64,000 nt of DNA from DASPHG01 sp035629775 (lineage in GTDB: Bacteria; Actinomycetota; Thermoleophilia; Solirubrobacterales; Thermoleophilaceae): contig DASPHG010000009.1 of the NCBI GenBank assembly GCA_035629775.1, positions 10,931 through 74,930 of the forward strand, in the 5' to 3' direction. Of this stretch, positions 47,249-55,182 are shown in pieces. How positions within the stretch are numbered: position 1 is the first letter of the stretch; every line of letters begins with the position of its first letter. The translations under genes and the position numbers were made by a program. The notes under the pieces are model-generated. The model was not told the DNA's origin. It did not search any database and saw only the letters and a program-made list of their open reading frames with translations.

Positions 47249-48627
47249 GCCTCCTCGCGCCGGAGCTGGCGCAGGCCGCGCTCGATCGCGCGCTACAGAG
47301 GGGCGGCGACTGGGCCGAGCTCTACGCGGAGGAGCGGAGCGGCTTCGCCGTCTCGCTCGACGACCGCCGGGTGGAGCGGCCGCAGAGCGGGCACGAGATC
47401 GGCGCCTCGATCCGCCTCGTCCTGGGCGAGGCCACCTACTTCGGCCACGTCGACGGCCTCGCGGAGCCGGACCTGCTCGCGCTGGCCGACTCGGTCTCCC
47501 AGGCGCTCGACCGCGAGCCCGGAAACGCGATCGCCCTTAGCGGGGTGCAGCCGCGGCCCGCGCACGAGGTGCGCGAGCGTCCGGAGGACGTCCCGGTCGA
47601 GCGCAAGGTCGAGCTGCTGCGCGCGTGCGAGGAGACCGCGCGCGGCGCCGGCGACGACGTCGCCCAGGTGACCGTGGGCTACGCCGAGAACCGGCGAACC
47701 GTCGCCATCTTCAACTCGAACGGCTTCGCCGCCGGCGACGATCGCACCCGGCTGCGGCTCAGCGTCCAGGTGGTGGCTCGCCGCGGCGACCGGGTCGAGA
47801 CCGGAACCGAGACCCGCGGCGGCCACGCGGGGTTCGAGCTGCTCGACGACCGGCCCGAGGCGATCGCCGAGGAGGCCGCGCGCAAGGGGCTGACCGCGCT
47901 CGACGCCGTCGACGCCCCCGCCGGGAAGATGCCCGTCGTCGTCGGCAACGGCTTCGGCGGCGTCCTGCTGCACGAGGCGATCGGCCACGGGCTCGAGGCC
48001 GACGCCGTGCAGAAGGATGCGAGCGTCTACGCCGGCCGGGTGGGCGACACGCTGGCCGAGGACTTCGTGACCGCCTACGACGACGGGCGCAAGCCGGGCG
48101 AGTGGGGGAGCGACGGCATCGACGACGAGGGCACACCCACCCAGCGGACCACGATCATCGAGGGCGGGCGGCTGACCTCCTACCTGTACGACAGGCTGCG
48201 CGCGCAGAAGGGGCGGGCGCTCTCGACCGGCAACGGACGGCGCGAGTCGTTCCGCCACCTGCCGCTCCCGCGCATGACGAACACGTACTTCGGCCCGGGC
48301 GAGGCCACCCCGGAGGACCTGATCGAGGGCGTCGAGCGCGGCCTCTATGCGGTCTCCTTCGGCGGCGGGCAGGTCGAGCCCGCCACCGGCGACTTCGTGT
48401 TCGGGGTGTCCGAGGGGTATCTGATCGAGGACGGGAAGGTGACCGCGCCGGTGCGCGGCGCGACGCTGATCGGCAACGGGCCGGAGGCGCTCGCCGCGAT
48501 CGACGGGATCGCCGCCGACCTCGAGATCGCGACCGGGTTCTGCGGCAAGGGCGGCCAGCGCGTGCCGGCGGGCGTTGGCCAGCCGCACGTGCGCATCCGG
48601 GCGCTGACGGTCGGGGGGACCGGGTGA
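47245..48627 (+). CDS. tldD: TldD-type metalloprotease subunit
   Basis: 460 residues from GTG (4-bp overlap upstream). The HExxxH zinc motif is VLLHEAIGHGLEADAV, and the C-terminal VRGATLIGNGPEALAAIDGIA...GFCGKGGQRVPAGVGQPHVRIRALTVGGTG is diagnostic of TldD. TldD and TldE form a heterodimeric protease with a tunnel for unfolded peptides, known for microcin and antitoxin processing in E. coli. Its stop overlaps the tldE start. Confidence 0.95.
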   Translation: MSLLAPELAQAALDRALQRGGDWAELYAEERSGFAVSLDDRRVERPQSGHEIGASIRLVLGEATYFGHVDGLAEPDLLALADSVSQALDREPGNAIALSGVQPRPAHEVRERPEDVPVERKVELLRACEETARGAGDDVAQVTVGYAENRRTVAIFNSNGFAAGDDRTRLRLSVQVVARRGDRVETGTETRGGHAGFELLDDRPEAIAEEAARKGLTALDAVDAPAGKMPVVVGNGFGGVLLHEAIGHGLEADAVQKDASVYAGRVGDTLAEDFVTAYDDGRKPGEWGSDGIDDEGTPTQRTTIIEGGRLTSYLYDRLRAQKGRALSTGNGRRESFRHLPLPRMTNTYFGPGEATPEDLIEGVERGLYAVSFGGGQVEPATGDFVFGVSEGYLIEDGKVTAPVRGATLIGNGPEALAAIDGIAADLEIATGFCGKGGQRVPAGVGQPHVRIRALTVGGTG

Positions 48628-49970
48628 CACTGGAGCAGGCCGCCGAGCTCGCGCTCGCCGCGGCGGAGGCCGCGGGCGCGACGGACGCCGAGGCATGGGC
48701 CGACGAGAGCCAGGGCCTCGAGGTGCGGGTCTACCGCGAGGAGGTCGAGTCGCTCACCGACGCCGGCGGCCGGGGGATCGGCCTGCGGGTGTTCGTGGAC
48801 GGCCGGTCGGGCTACGGGTACGGAACAGATCTGTCCGAGCCCGCGCTGCGCGCGCTTGCCGAGCGCGCCCACGCGGGCGCCGCCGCGAGCGACCCCGACG
48901 AGCATGCGGGCCTGCCGGAGAGCTTCGGGGCGAGCGAGGTGGGGGATCTCCACTCGCCCGAGTTCGACTCGTGGACGACCGAGCGAAAGGTCGAGCTGGC
49001 CATCGCGGTCGACCGCGCCGCGCGGGCGCAGGAGGGCGTGTCGCAGGTCGAGCAGACGGTCTACGCGGACGGCCGCGGGCGGGTCGCGATCGCGAACAGC
49101 CGCGGGTTCGCCGCCGCCTACGAGTCGAGCTCGGCCTGGGCGTACTCGTCCGCCTTCGCCGGCAAGGGCGCGGACCTGATGACCGGACTGGGCGTGGGCA
49201 TGGCGCGCGACCCCGGCGGGCTCGACCCCGAGGCCGTCGGCTCCGAGGCGGCGGAGCGGGCGCTCGCGCTCGTCGGCGCGCGCCAGCCTGGGAGCCGCCG
49301 CTGCCCCGTCGTCCTCGACGCCTTCGTGGCGGCGAGCTTCGCGGGCTTCATCGGCGGGATGCTCTCCGCCGACTCGGTCCAGCGCGGCCGTTCGCTCTTC
49401 GCCGGCAAGCTCGGCGACGAGGTCGCCGCGCCGATCCTTCGCCTGGCCGACGACCCGACCGACCCCGGTGGCCTGGCGAGCGCGCCCTTCGACGGCGAGG
49501 GCTCGCCGACGCGCCGCAACGCCCTCATCGAGGACGGGCGCCTGGCGACCTACCTGTACGACGCGCGCACGGCGCGAAAGGACGGACGCGAGACGACCGG
49601 GAGCGCGACCCGCGGCTCCTACCGCTCGGCGCCGTCCGTGGGCACCTCGAACCTCGTGCTCGACGCCGGCGACAAGGACCTCGACGCCCTCGTCCGCGAT
49701 GCCGGGGACGGGCTGTTCGTGACCGACGTCGCCGGCCTGCACTCGGGCGTCAACCCGGTGTCCGGCACGTTCTCCGTGGGGGCGACGGGCCGCCTGATCG
49801 AGGGCGGCCAGCTCGGCTCACCGGTGCGCGAGATCACGATCGCGAGCGACCTCGTCTCCATGCTCAAGGCGGTGCGCGCCGTCGGGTCCGAGGCCCGCTG
49901 GGTGCCCTTCGGCGGCAGCGTAAAGGCCGCCCCGCTCCTGCTCGAAGAGATGTCGGTCGGCGGGTCCTAG
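48624..49970 (+). CDS. pmbA: TldE/PmbA subunit of the TldD/E protease
   Basis: 448 residues from GTG. Same two-domain layout as TldD but without the HExxxH, as expected for the non-catalytic partner. Landmarks: VRVYREEVESLTDAGGRGIGLRVFVDGRSGYGYG, RCPVVLDAFVAASFAGFIGGMLSADSVQRGRSLFAGKLG, DGEGSPTRRNALIEDGRLATYLYD, and VAGLHSGVNPVSGTFSVGATGRLIEGG. Probable partner of the upstream TldD, coupled through a GTGA overlap. Confidence 0.95.
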   Translation: MTLEQAAELALAAAEAAGATDAEAWADESQGLEVRVYREEVESLTDAGGRGIGLRVFVDGRSGYGYGTDLSEPALRALAERAHAGAAASDPDEHAGLPESFGASEVGDLHSPEFDSWTTERKVELAIAVDRAARAQEGVSQVEQTVYADGRGRVAIANSRGFAAAYESSSAWAYSSAFAGKGADLMTGLGVGMARDPGGLDPEAVGSEAAERALALVGARQPGSRRCPVVLDAFVAASFAGFIGGMLSADSVQRGRSLFAGKLGDEVAAPILRLADDPTDPGGLASAPFDGEGSPTRRNALIEDGRLATYLYDARTARKDGRETTGSATRGSYRSAPSVGTSNLVLDAGDKDLDALVRDAGDGLFVTDVAGLHSGVNPVSGTFSVGATGRLIEGGQLGSPVREITIASDLVSMLKAVRAVGSEARWVPFGGSVKAAPLLLEEMSVGGS

Positions 49971-50030
49971 CCGTTTCACGGACCGTTTCACGTCGCAACC
50001 TGCGCCATTTTCCGCTTCCAGAGCGGAAAA
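49971..50030. promoter_or_regulatory. Direct repeat and inverted repeat upstream of the HU gene
   Basis: CCGTTTCACG occurs at 49971-49980 and 49983-49992 (12-bp period), directly after the pmbA stop. Then TTTTCCGCT (50008-50016), TCCAG, AGCGGAAAA (50022-50030) form a perfect 9-bp inverted repeat. The latter has no T-tract after it on the plus strand. Both lie 70-130 bp upstream of the HU start and may be control sites. Confidence 0.45.
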
Positions 50031-50098
50031 ACCGCGTTCCGTCGTCCGGGACCGTTGTTAGCTTCGAATTCTCCGCAACCCCCGTTAAGGAGGAGAAG

Positions 50099-50383
50099 GT
50101 GACGAAGTCCGAATTCGTTGATCAGGTCGCGTCCGAGTCCGGCCTGTCGAAGGGTGAGGCGACCAAGGCGGTCGAGGCCACCCTCACGGTGATCGAGGAG
50201 ACGCTGAAGCGCGGCGGTGAGATCAACTTCACCGGCTTCGGCAAGTTCTCCGTCGCCGACCGCGGTGCTCGACAGGGCGTGAACCCGCAGACCGGCGAGA
50301 GGATCCAGATCGCGGCCAGCAAGGTGCCGAAGTTCAGCGCCGGATCGGCTCTGAAGAAGGCGATCAAGGCAACCGCAACCTGA
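50099..50383 (+). CDS. hup: HU-family nucleoid DNA-binding protein
   Basis: 94 residues from GTG, with AAGGAGGAG just upstream. TKSEFVDQVASESGLSKGEATKAVEATLTVIEETLKRGGEINFTGFGKFSVADRGARQGVNPQTGERIQIAASKVPKFSAGSALKKAI is a complete HU sequence; the RxGxNPQTGE arm binds and bends DNA. It lacks the long Lys-rich tail of mycobacterial HupB. The TGA overlaps the CTG at which pyrF appears to start. Confidence 0.97.
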   Translation: MTKSEFVDQVASESGLSKGEATKAVEATLTVIEETLKRGGEINFTGFGKFSVADRGARQGVNPQTGERIQIAASKVPKFSAGSALKKAIKATAT

Positions 50384-51297
50384 CGCATTTCGCGGATCGA
50401 GTTGCGGCGCTGGTCGATCAGCGCCGCAGCCAGATCGTTCTCGGCCTCGACCCCGACCCGGCCCGCCTGTGGCAGGTCGCGGTCGGGGCCGAGCCGTCTG
50501 CGGGGGCGGACGCCCCCGAGCGGCGCCGGCGTGTGGCTCAGGCGGTCGCGCGCCACTGCCGCGCGGCCATCGGGGCCGCCGGCCCCGCGTGTGTCGCGGT
50601 CAAGCCGCAGCTCGCGTGTTTCGAGCGGCTCGGCGCGGACGGGCTGCAAGCGCTCGAGGACACCGTGGCCGCCGCCCACGAGCACGGCCTGCTCGTGCTC
50701 GCGGATGGCAAGCGCGGCGACGTGCCGGTGACGGCGCACGCCTACGGGCAGGCGCTCGTCGGCGCGACCGACACCCCGTGGGGGCAGGTGACCGGTCTGG
50801 GGGCCGACGCATTCACGGCCAACCCCCTGCTCGGGCGCGACTCGCTCGAGCCGCTGCTCGAGGCCGCGGACGCCGCCGGGGCCGGCTGCTTCTGCCTGGT
50901 GCGCACATCGAACCCGGGAGCGGCGGACGTGCAGGACCTGCGTGGGCCGGACGGGCCGGTGCACGAGTCGCTCGCGCGGATTGTCGCCGAGCTCGGCGAG
51001 TCGCGGGTCGGTGACTGCGGCCTCTCGAGTGTGGGTGCGGTCACCGGGGCCACCCGGCCGGAGCACCTCGAGCGCCTGCGCGAGCTGATGCCGCGCGCGA
51101 TCTTCCTGCTGCCCGGTGTGGGTGCCCAGGGCGGCGCGGTCGAGGATCTCGCTGCGGCGTTCCGGCCGCACCCGGCCGCGGGGCTCGTGACCGCGTCGCG
51201 GTCGATCGTGAACGCGGGCGAGGGTGACGACGCGCCGGCGGCCGCCGCGACGGCCGCCGAGAAACTGCGCGAGGCTGCCTGGGCGCTCGCTTGCTGA
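50380..51297 (+). CDS. pyrF: Orotidine-5'-phosphate decarboxylase, apparent CTG start
   Basis: 305 residues if started at CTG 50380, overlapping the HU stop as CTGA. Actinobacterial-type PyrF: first strand IVLGLDPDPARLW with a conserved Asp, then CVAVKPQLACFERLG, the catalytic VLADGKRGDVPVTAHAYGQA (Lys and Asp), GADAFTANPLLGRDSLEP and LLPGVGAQGG. The first in-frame ATG/GTG/TTG is GTG 50533, after the essential first strand, so it cannot be the start. Final step of UMP synthesis. Other pyr genes are not in the window. Confidence 0.92.
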   Translation: MTHFADRVAALVDQRRSQIVLGLDPDPARLWQVAVGAEPSAGADAPERRRRVAQAVARHCRAAIGAAGPACVAVKPQLACFERLGADGLQALEDTVAAAHEHGLLVLADGKRGDVPVTAHAYGQALVGATDTPWGQVTGLGADAFTANPLLGRDSLEPLLEAADAAGAGCFCLVRTSNPGAADVQDLRGPDGPVHESLARIVAELGESRVGDCGLSSVGAVTGATRPEHLERLRELMPRAIFLLPGVGAQGGAVEDLAAAFRPHPAAGLVTASRSIVNAGEGDDAPAAAATAAEKLREAAWALAC

Positions 51298-51339
51298 CGG
51301 CCTTGGCGCATTCCGCGCGGCCGTACCATTCCCGGCGAG

Positions 51340-51678
51340 ATGGACGGTCGACGCAGTAGCCCTGCGCGCCTGCTGGCGCCGATCGCGCTCGTCACGTTCG
51401 CGTTCGCGCTCTTCATCGTGATCGCGAACTCCGACACGCCGGACGACTCCGACGACGGGGGCAACCGCGCGGCCCAGCAGCAGACCACGGAGCCCGATCC
51501 GCTCGCGGACGACACTGAGCCGCGCGTGCCCGACCGCTTCTACACCGTCCAGACCGGCGACACCCTCGCGGCCATCGCCGAGCGCGTCGGCCTGACGGTG
51601 ACAGAGCTCCAGGAGCTGAACCCCGAGCTCGACCCGCAGGCCCTCGTGTCGGGCCAGAAGATCAGACTGAGGGAGTGA
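51340..51678 (+). CDS. Membrane-anchored LysM-domain protein
   Basis: 112 residues, ATG, TACCAT ending 10 nt upstream. One N-terminal membrane helix (LLAPIALVTFAFALFIVIA), an acidic linker, and a single C-terminal LysM (residues 67-111: FYTVQTGDTLAAIAERVGLTVTELQELNPELDPQALVSGQKIRL) that binds peptidoglycan GlcNAc. Its stop overlaps the GTG of the D,D-carboxypeptidase gene, so the pair probably acts together on the wall. Confidence 0.93.
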   Translation: MDGRRSSPARLLAPIALVTFAFALFIVIANSDTPDDSDDGGNRAAQQQTTEPDPLADDTEPRVPDRFYTVQTGDTLAAIAERVGLTVTELQELNPELDPQALVSGQKIRLRE

Positions 51679-52862
51679 CCTCCGCTCTCAGGCCGTCCCT
51701 CGCGGCGCTCGCGGCCGCGCTCGTCGCGGCGTGCTCCCCGGCGCTCGCGCACGGCGCTCCGCCGGCGACGAGTGGGGAGGCGGCGCTGGTCGCGGACGCG
51801 CGCGACGGGACCGTCATGCATGCCGAGAACGCGGCCGAGCGGCGCCCGATCGCGAGCGCGACGAAGCTCATGACCGCGCTGCTCACGCTCGAGCGCGCCG
51901 ATCTGGACGACACGTTCCCGGCCGCTCCGTACGCCGCGTCCTCGGTCGAGTCACAGATCGGGCTCGCGGCCGGAGAGCGCATGACGGTGCGCGACCTGCT
52001 CGTCGCGCTCCTGCTCGAGAGCGCCAACGACGCAGCGGTCACGCTGGCGGACGGCGTCGCCGGATCGCGCGAGGCGTTCGTGCGCGAGATGAACCGGCGC
52101 GCGGTCACCCTCGGCCTCCGGGACACGAGCTACGCGAATCCGATCGGCTTCGACGATCCGAACAACCACTCCACGGCACGCGACCTGGCGACCTTGACGC
52201 GCGAGCTCTTCCGCCACCCCGAGTTCGTGCGGATCGTGGACATGCCGCGCGCGACGCTCGAGAGCGGCGCGCGGACGCGGGTGATCGACAACCGCAACGG
52301 CCTGGTCGCGCGCTACCCGTTCGTGAGCGGGGTGAAGACGGGACATACCCTGGGCGCGGGGTACGTGCTGGTGGGTTCGGGCGAGGCGGGCGGGGGAGCG
52401 GTCGTCACCGTGACCCTGGGTGCGCCGAGCGAGTCCGCGCGCGACGCCGACACGCTGGCGCTCCTGCGCTGGGGGCTCGAGCAGTTCCGGCGCGCCCGGG
52501 TCCTCCGGCGCGGCCGGGTGCTCGCCCGTGTCGACGTGGAGCACCGCGACGAGCAGGTCGAGCTGGGCGCAGCCAGGCCGGTGCGGCTCGTGCTGCGGCG
52601 CGGTGAGCGGGTTCGCACCAGCGTCGATGCGCCGACGGAGCTCGAGGGCCCGCTCCCGGCCGGCGAGCCCGTCGGATGGGTCGAGGTGCGCCGCGGCGGG
52701 GAGACGGTGCGCCGCGTCCGGCTCGTGACACTCGCGAAAATCGAGGACCCGGGGTTCATCCGGAAGCTCGGGGGAGGCATCGGCCCGGTCTTGACCGGCG
52801 TTACCGTGCTAGGCATCGTTCTGCTCGCGATGCTCGGGATGCGCAGGAGGAGAACCGGATGA
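51675..52862 (+). CDS. D-alanyl-D-alanine carboxypeptidase (PBP5-like)
   Basis: 395 residues from GTG. Signal peptide, then S11 motifs: SATK (nucleophile Ser) in IASATKLMTALLTLE, SAN in LLESANDAAVTLA, KTG in GVKTGHTLGAGYVLVG. A small C-terminal beta domain precedes a membrane helix (VLTGVTVLGIVLLAMLGMRRRR), an anchor at the C-terminus like that of PBP5 but transmembrane. Trims the terminal D-Ala of pentapeptides. Coupled to the LysM gene upstream and to pfkB downstream by 4-bp overlaps. Confidence 0.95.
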   Translation: MTSALRPSLAALAAALVAACSPALAHGAPPATSGEAALVADARDGTVMHAENAAERRPIASATKLMTALLTLERADLDDTFPAAPYAASSVESQIGLAAGERMTVRDLLVALLLESANDAAVTLADGVAGSREAFVREMNRRAVTLGLRDTSYANPIGFDDPNNHSTARDLATLTRELFRHPEFVRIVDMPRATLESGARTRVIDNRNGLVARYPFVSGVKTGHTLGAGYVLVGSGEAGGGAVVTVTLGAPSESARDADTLALLRWGLEQFRRARVLRRGRVLARVDVEHRDEQVELGAARPVRLVLRRGERVRTSVDAPTELEGPLPAGEPVGWVEVRRGGETVRRVRLVTLAKIEDPGFIRKLGGGIGPVLTGVTVLGIVLLAMLGMRRRRTG

Positions 52863-53812
52863 TCATCACCGTCACGCTCAACGCCGCGGTCGACAAGACG
52901 CTTGCCGTGCCGAACTTCACGATCGGCAGGCGCCACCGCGCCGTCGAGCAGACGTCGATGGCGGGCGGCAAGGGCGTGAACGTGGCGCGCGCGCTCAAGG
53001 CGCTCGGCCAGCCGGTCATCGCGACCGGCGTGGCCGGCGGCCCCACCGGCACGCGCATCATCGAGCAGCTCACCGAGGAGGCGATCCTCAACGACTTCGT
53101 GCGGATCCGCGACGAGTCGCGGACCTCCACCGCGGTCATCGACGACACGACCGGGGTCCAGACGGAGATCAACGAACGCGGCCCCGCGGTCTCCGAGGCC
53201 GAGATCGAGCTCTTCACGGACAAGCTGCTCTATCTCGCGAAGGGGGCCGGCGTGTGCGTGTTCGCCGGCAGCCTGCCCGCGGGCGTCCCGAACTCGCTGT
53301 ACGCGGACCTGGTGGCGGAGCTGAAGGCCATGGGGGTGACCAGCGTCCTCGACGCCGAGGGCGAGCCGATGCGCCTCGCGATGCGCAGCGAGCCCTCGAT
53401 GGTGAGCCCGAACGAGCTCGAGGCGGAGGAGCTCGTGGGTCACGAGTTCTCGGATGACGAGGACCGCCTGCGCGGCCTTCAGGAGATCGCGGACCTCGGG
53501 CCCGACGAGGTGGCGATGACGCTGCCGTCCGGGTGCATCGCGTTGGTGGGCGACGAGGAGAAGCGCCTCTACCGGGTCACGCTCGAGCCGCGGGAGACCC
53601 GCTCGACGGTCGGCTCCGGCGACGCCTTCCTGGCCGGCTACGTGGCCGCGCGCTACACGGGCAGCCCGGCCGAGGAGTGCCTCCGCTTCGGCGTTGCCTG
53701 CGGCGCGCAGTCCACCCAGCACTTCGGCGCCGGCGTGCTCGACCCGCGGGAGGTCGAGCGGCTGATGGGCGAGGTCGAGGTTGAGCCGCTGCCGAGCGTC
53801 GTCGCCACCTAG
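52859..53812 (+). CDS. PfkB-family sugar kinase (1-phosphofructokinase type)
   Basis: 317 residues, ATG with GGAGGAG upstream, overlapping the dacB-like stop. MIITVTLNAAVDKTLAVPNF and the N-terminal AGGKGVNVARALKALG signature, plus the C-terminal ATP/anion-hole STVGSGDAFLAGYVA with the catalytic Asp, match FruK/LacC-type kinases. No PTS or aldolase gene is adjacent, so the phosphosugar substrate is open. Confidence 0.93.
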   Translation: MIITVTLNAAVDKTLAVPNFTIGRRHRAVEQTSMAGGKGVNVARALKALGQPVIATGVAGGPTGTRIIEQLTEEAILNDFVRIRDESRTSTAVIDDTTGVQTEINERGPAVSEAEIELFTDKLLYLAKGAGVCVFAGSLPAGVPNSLYADLVAELKAMGVTSVLDAEGEPMRLAMRSEPSMVSPNELEAEELVGHEFSDDEDRLRGLQEIADLGPDEVAMTLPSGCIALVGDEEKRLYRVTLEPRETRSTVGSGDAFLAGYVAARYTGSPAEECLRFGVACGAQSTQHFGAGVLDPREVERLMGEVEVEPLPSVVAT

Positions 53813-53922
53813 CGCGGCCCGACCCGGAGACCCCGCAAAACGCGGAAAACCCGCACGTGGAGCGGCTGGATCGCATTGCTACGCTCAGTCCTCCCGTCCG
53901 CCGCCGAACCTAGGATGCCGCC

Positions 53923-55182
53923 ATGGAAGTAGAGATCGGTCGAGGAAAGAAGGGCCGTCGCGCCTACGGCTTCGACGACATCGCGATCGTCCCGTCCCGC
54001 CGGACCCGCGACCCCGACGACATCGACATCAGCTGGACGCTCGGCCCGTATCGCTTCGAGCTCCCGCTGCTCGGCGCCGCGATGGACGGCGTCATGTCGC
54101 CCAGGACCGCGGGCATCATCGGCAGCCTCGGCGGCCTCGGCGTCCTGAACCTCGAGGGCGTCTTCGCCCGCTACGAGGACGCTGAGGAGCAGCTCGAGCG
54201 GATCGCAGACCTTCCCAAGGAGGTCGCGACCGCGGAGATGCAGCGGATCTACCAGGCGCCGCTCGACCGCGACCTGATGGTCGAGCGCGTGCGCGAGATC
54301 AAGGAGCAGGGCGTGGTCTCGGCTGCCTCGCTCACGCCGCAGCGCGTGCGCGAGTACTACGAGGACGTGATCGAGGCGGGCCTCGACATCCTCGTCATCC
54401 AGGGCACGGTCGTCTCCGCCGAGCACGTGTCGGCCGACGAGAGCCGTCCGCCGCTCAACCTGAAGGAGTTCATCCGCGAGGTCGAGGTGCCGGTCATCGT
54501 CGGTGGCTGCGCCTCCTACTCGACCGGCCTCCATCTCATGCGCACCGGCGCGGCCGGGGTGCTCGTGGGCGTCGGCCCGGGCGCCGCGTGCACCACGCGC
54601 GGCGTGCTCGGCATCGGCGTCCCACAGGCCACGGCCATCGCCGACGTCCAGGCGGCGCGCTCGCAGCACATGCTCGAGACCGGGGAGTACGTGAAGGTGA
54701 TCGCCGACGGCGGCATGCGCAACGGCGGCGACATTTCGAAGGCGTTCGCCTGCGGCGCCGACGCCGTGATGATCGGCTCGCCGCTCGCGCGCGCCTACGA
54801 AGCGCCCGGCCGCGGATTCCACTGGGGGATGGCGACCTTCCACCCGTCGCTCCCGCGCGGGGCGCGCGTGAAGACCACCCAGAACGGAACGCTCGAGCAG
54901 ATCCTGCTCGGGCCCGCGCACGAGAACGACGGCACGTTCAACCTGATGGGCAGCCTCCGGACCTCGATGGCCACCTGCGGATACGAGGACATCCCGGCGT
55001 TCCACAAGGCCGAGGTGATGGTTGCGCCGGCGCTCCAGAGCGAGGGCAAGCAGCTTCAGCGCGACCAGGCGATCGGCATGGGCGCAACCGCCGCGGCCGC
55101 CGCGGCGCCCGCGGCGGACAACGCCGGCGGCGCGGTCGGCGCGATCGCGGTAGAGCCCGACCCGGCGCTCGTCGGCGAGTGA
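53923..55182 (+). CDS. guaB3: GuaB3 (IMP dehydrogenase-related) protein
   Basis: 419 residues. IMPDH barrel without the CBS pair: EIGRGKKGRRAYGFDDIAIVPSRRTRDPDDIDISW, GAAMDGVMSP, and the catalytic Cys loop GVGPGAACTTRGVLGIGVPQATAIADV, followed by VIADGGMRNGGDISKAFACGADAVMIGSPLA. GuaB3 is widespread in actinobacteria and cyanobacteria. Its C-terminal Ala-rich tail is peculiar to this copy. No Shine-Dalgarno; TAGGAT ends 6 nt before the ATG. The TGA overlaps the guaA GTG, which ties it to GMP synthesis. Confidence 0.95.
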   Translation: MEVEIGRGKKGRRAYGFDDIAIVPSRRTRDPDDIDISWTLGPYRFELPLLGAAMDGVMSPRTAGIIGSLGGLGVLNLEGVFARYEDAEEQLERIADLPKEVATAEMQRIYQAPLDRDLMVERVREIKEQGVVSAASLTPQRVREYYEDVIEAGLDILVIQGTVVSAEHVSADESRPPLNLKEFIREVEVPVIVGGCASYSTGLHLMRTGAAGVLVGVGPGAACTTRGVLGIGVPQATAIADVQAARSQHMLETGEYVKVIADGGMRNGGDISKAFACGADAVMIGSPLARAYEAPGRGFHWGMATFHPSLPRGARVKTTQNGTLEQILLGPAHENDGTFNLMGSLRTSMATCGYEDIPAFHKAEVMVAPALQSEGKQLQRDQAIGMGATAAAAAAPAADNAGGAVGAIAVEPDPALVGE

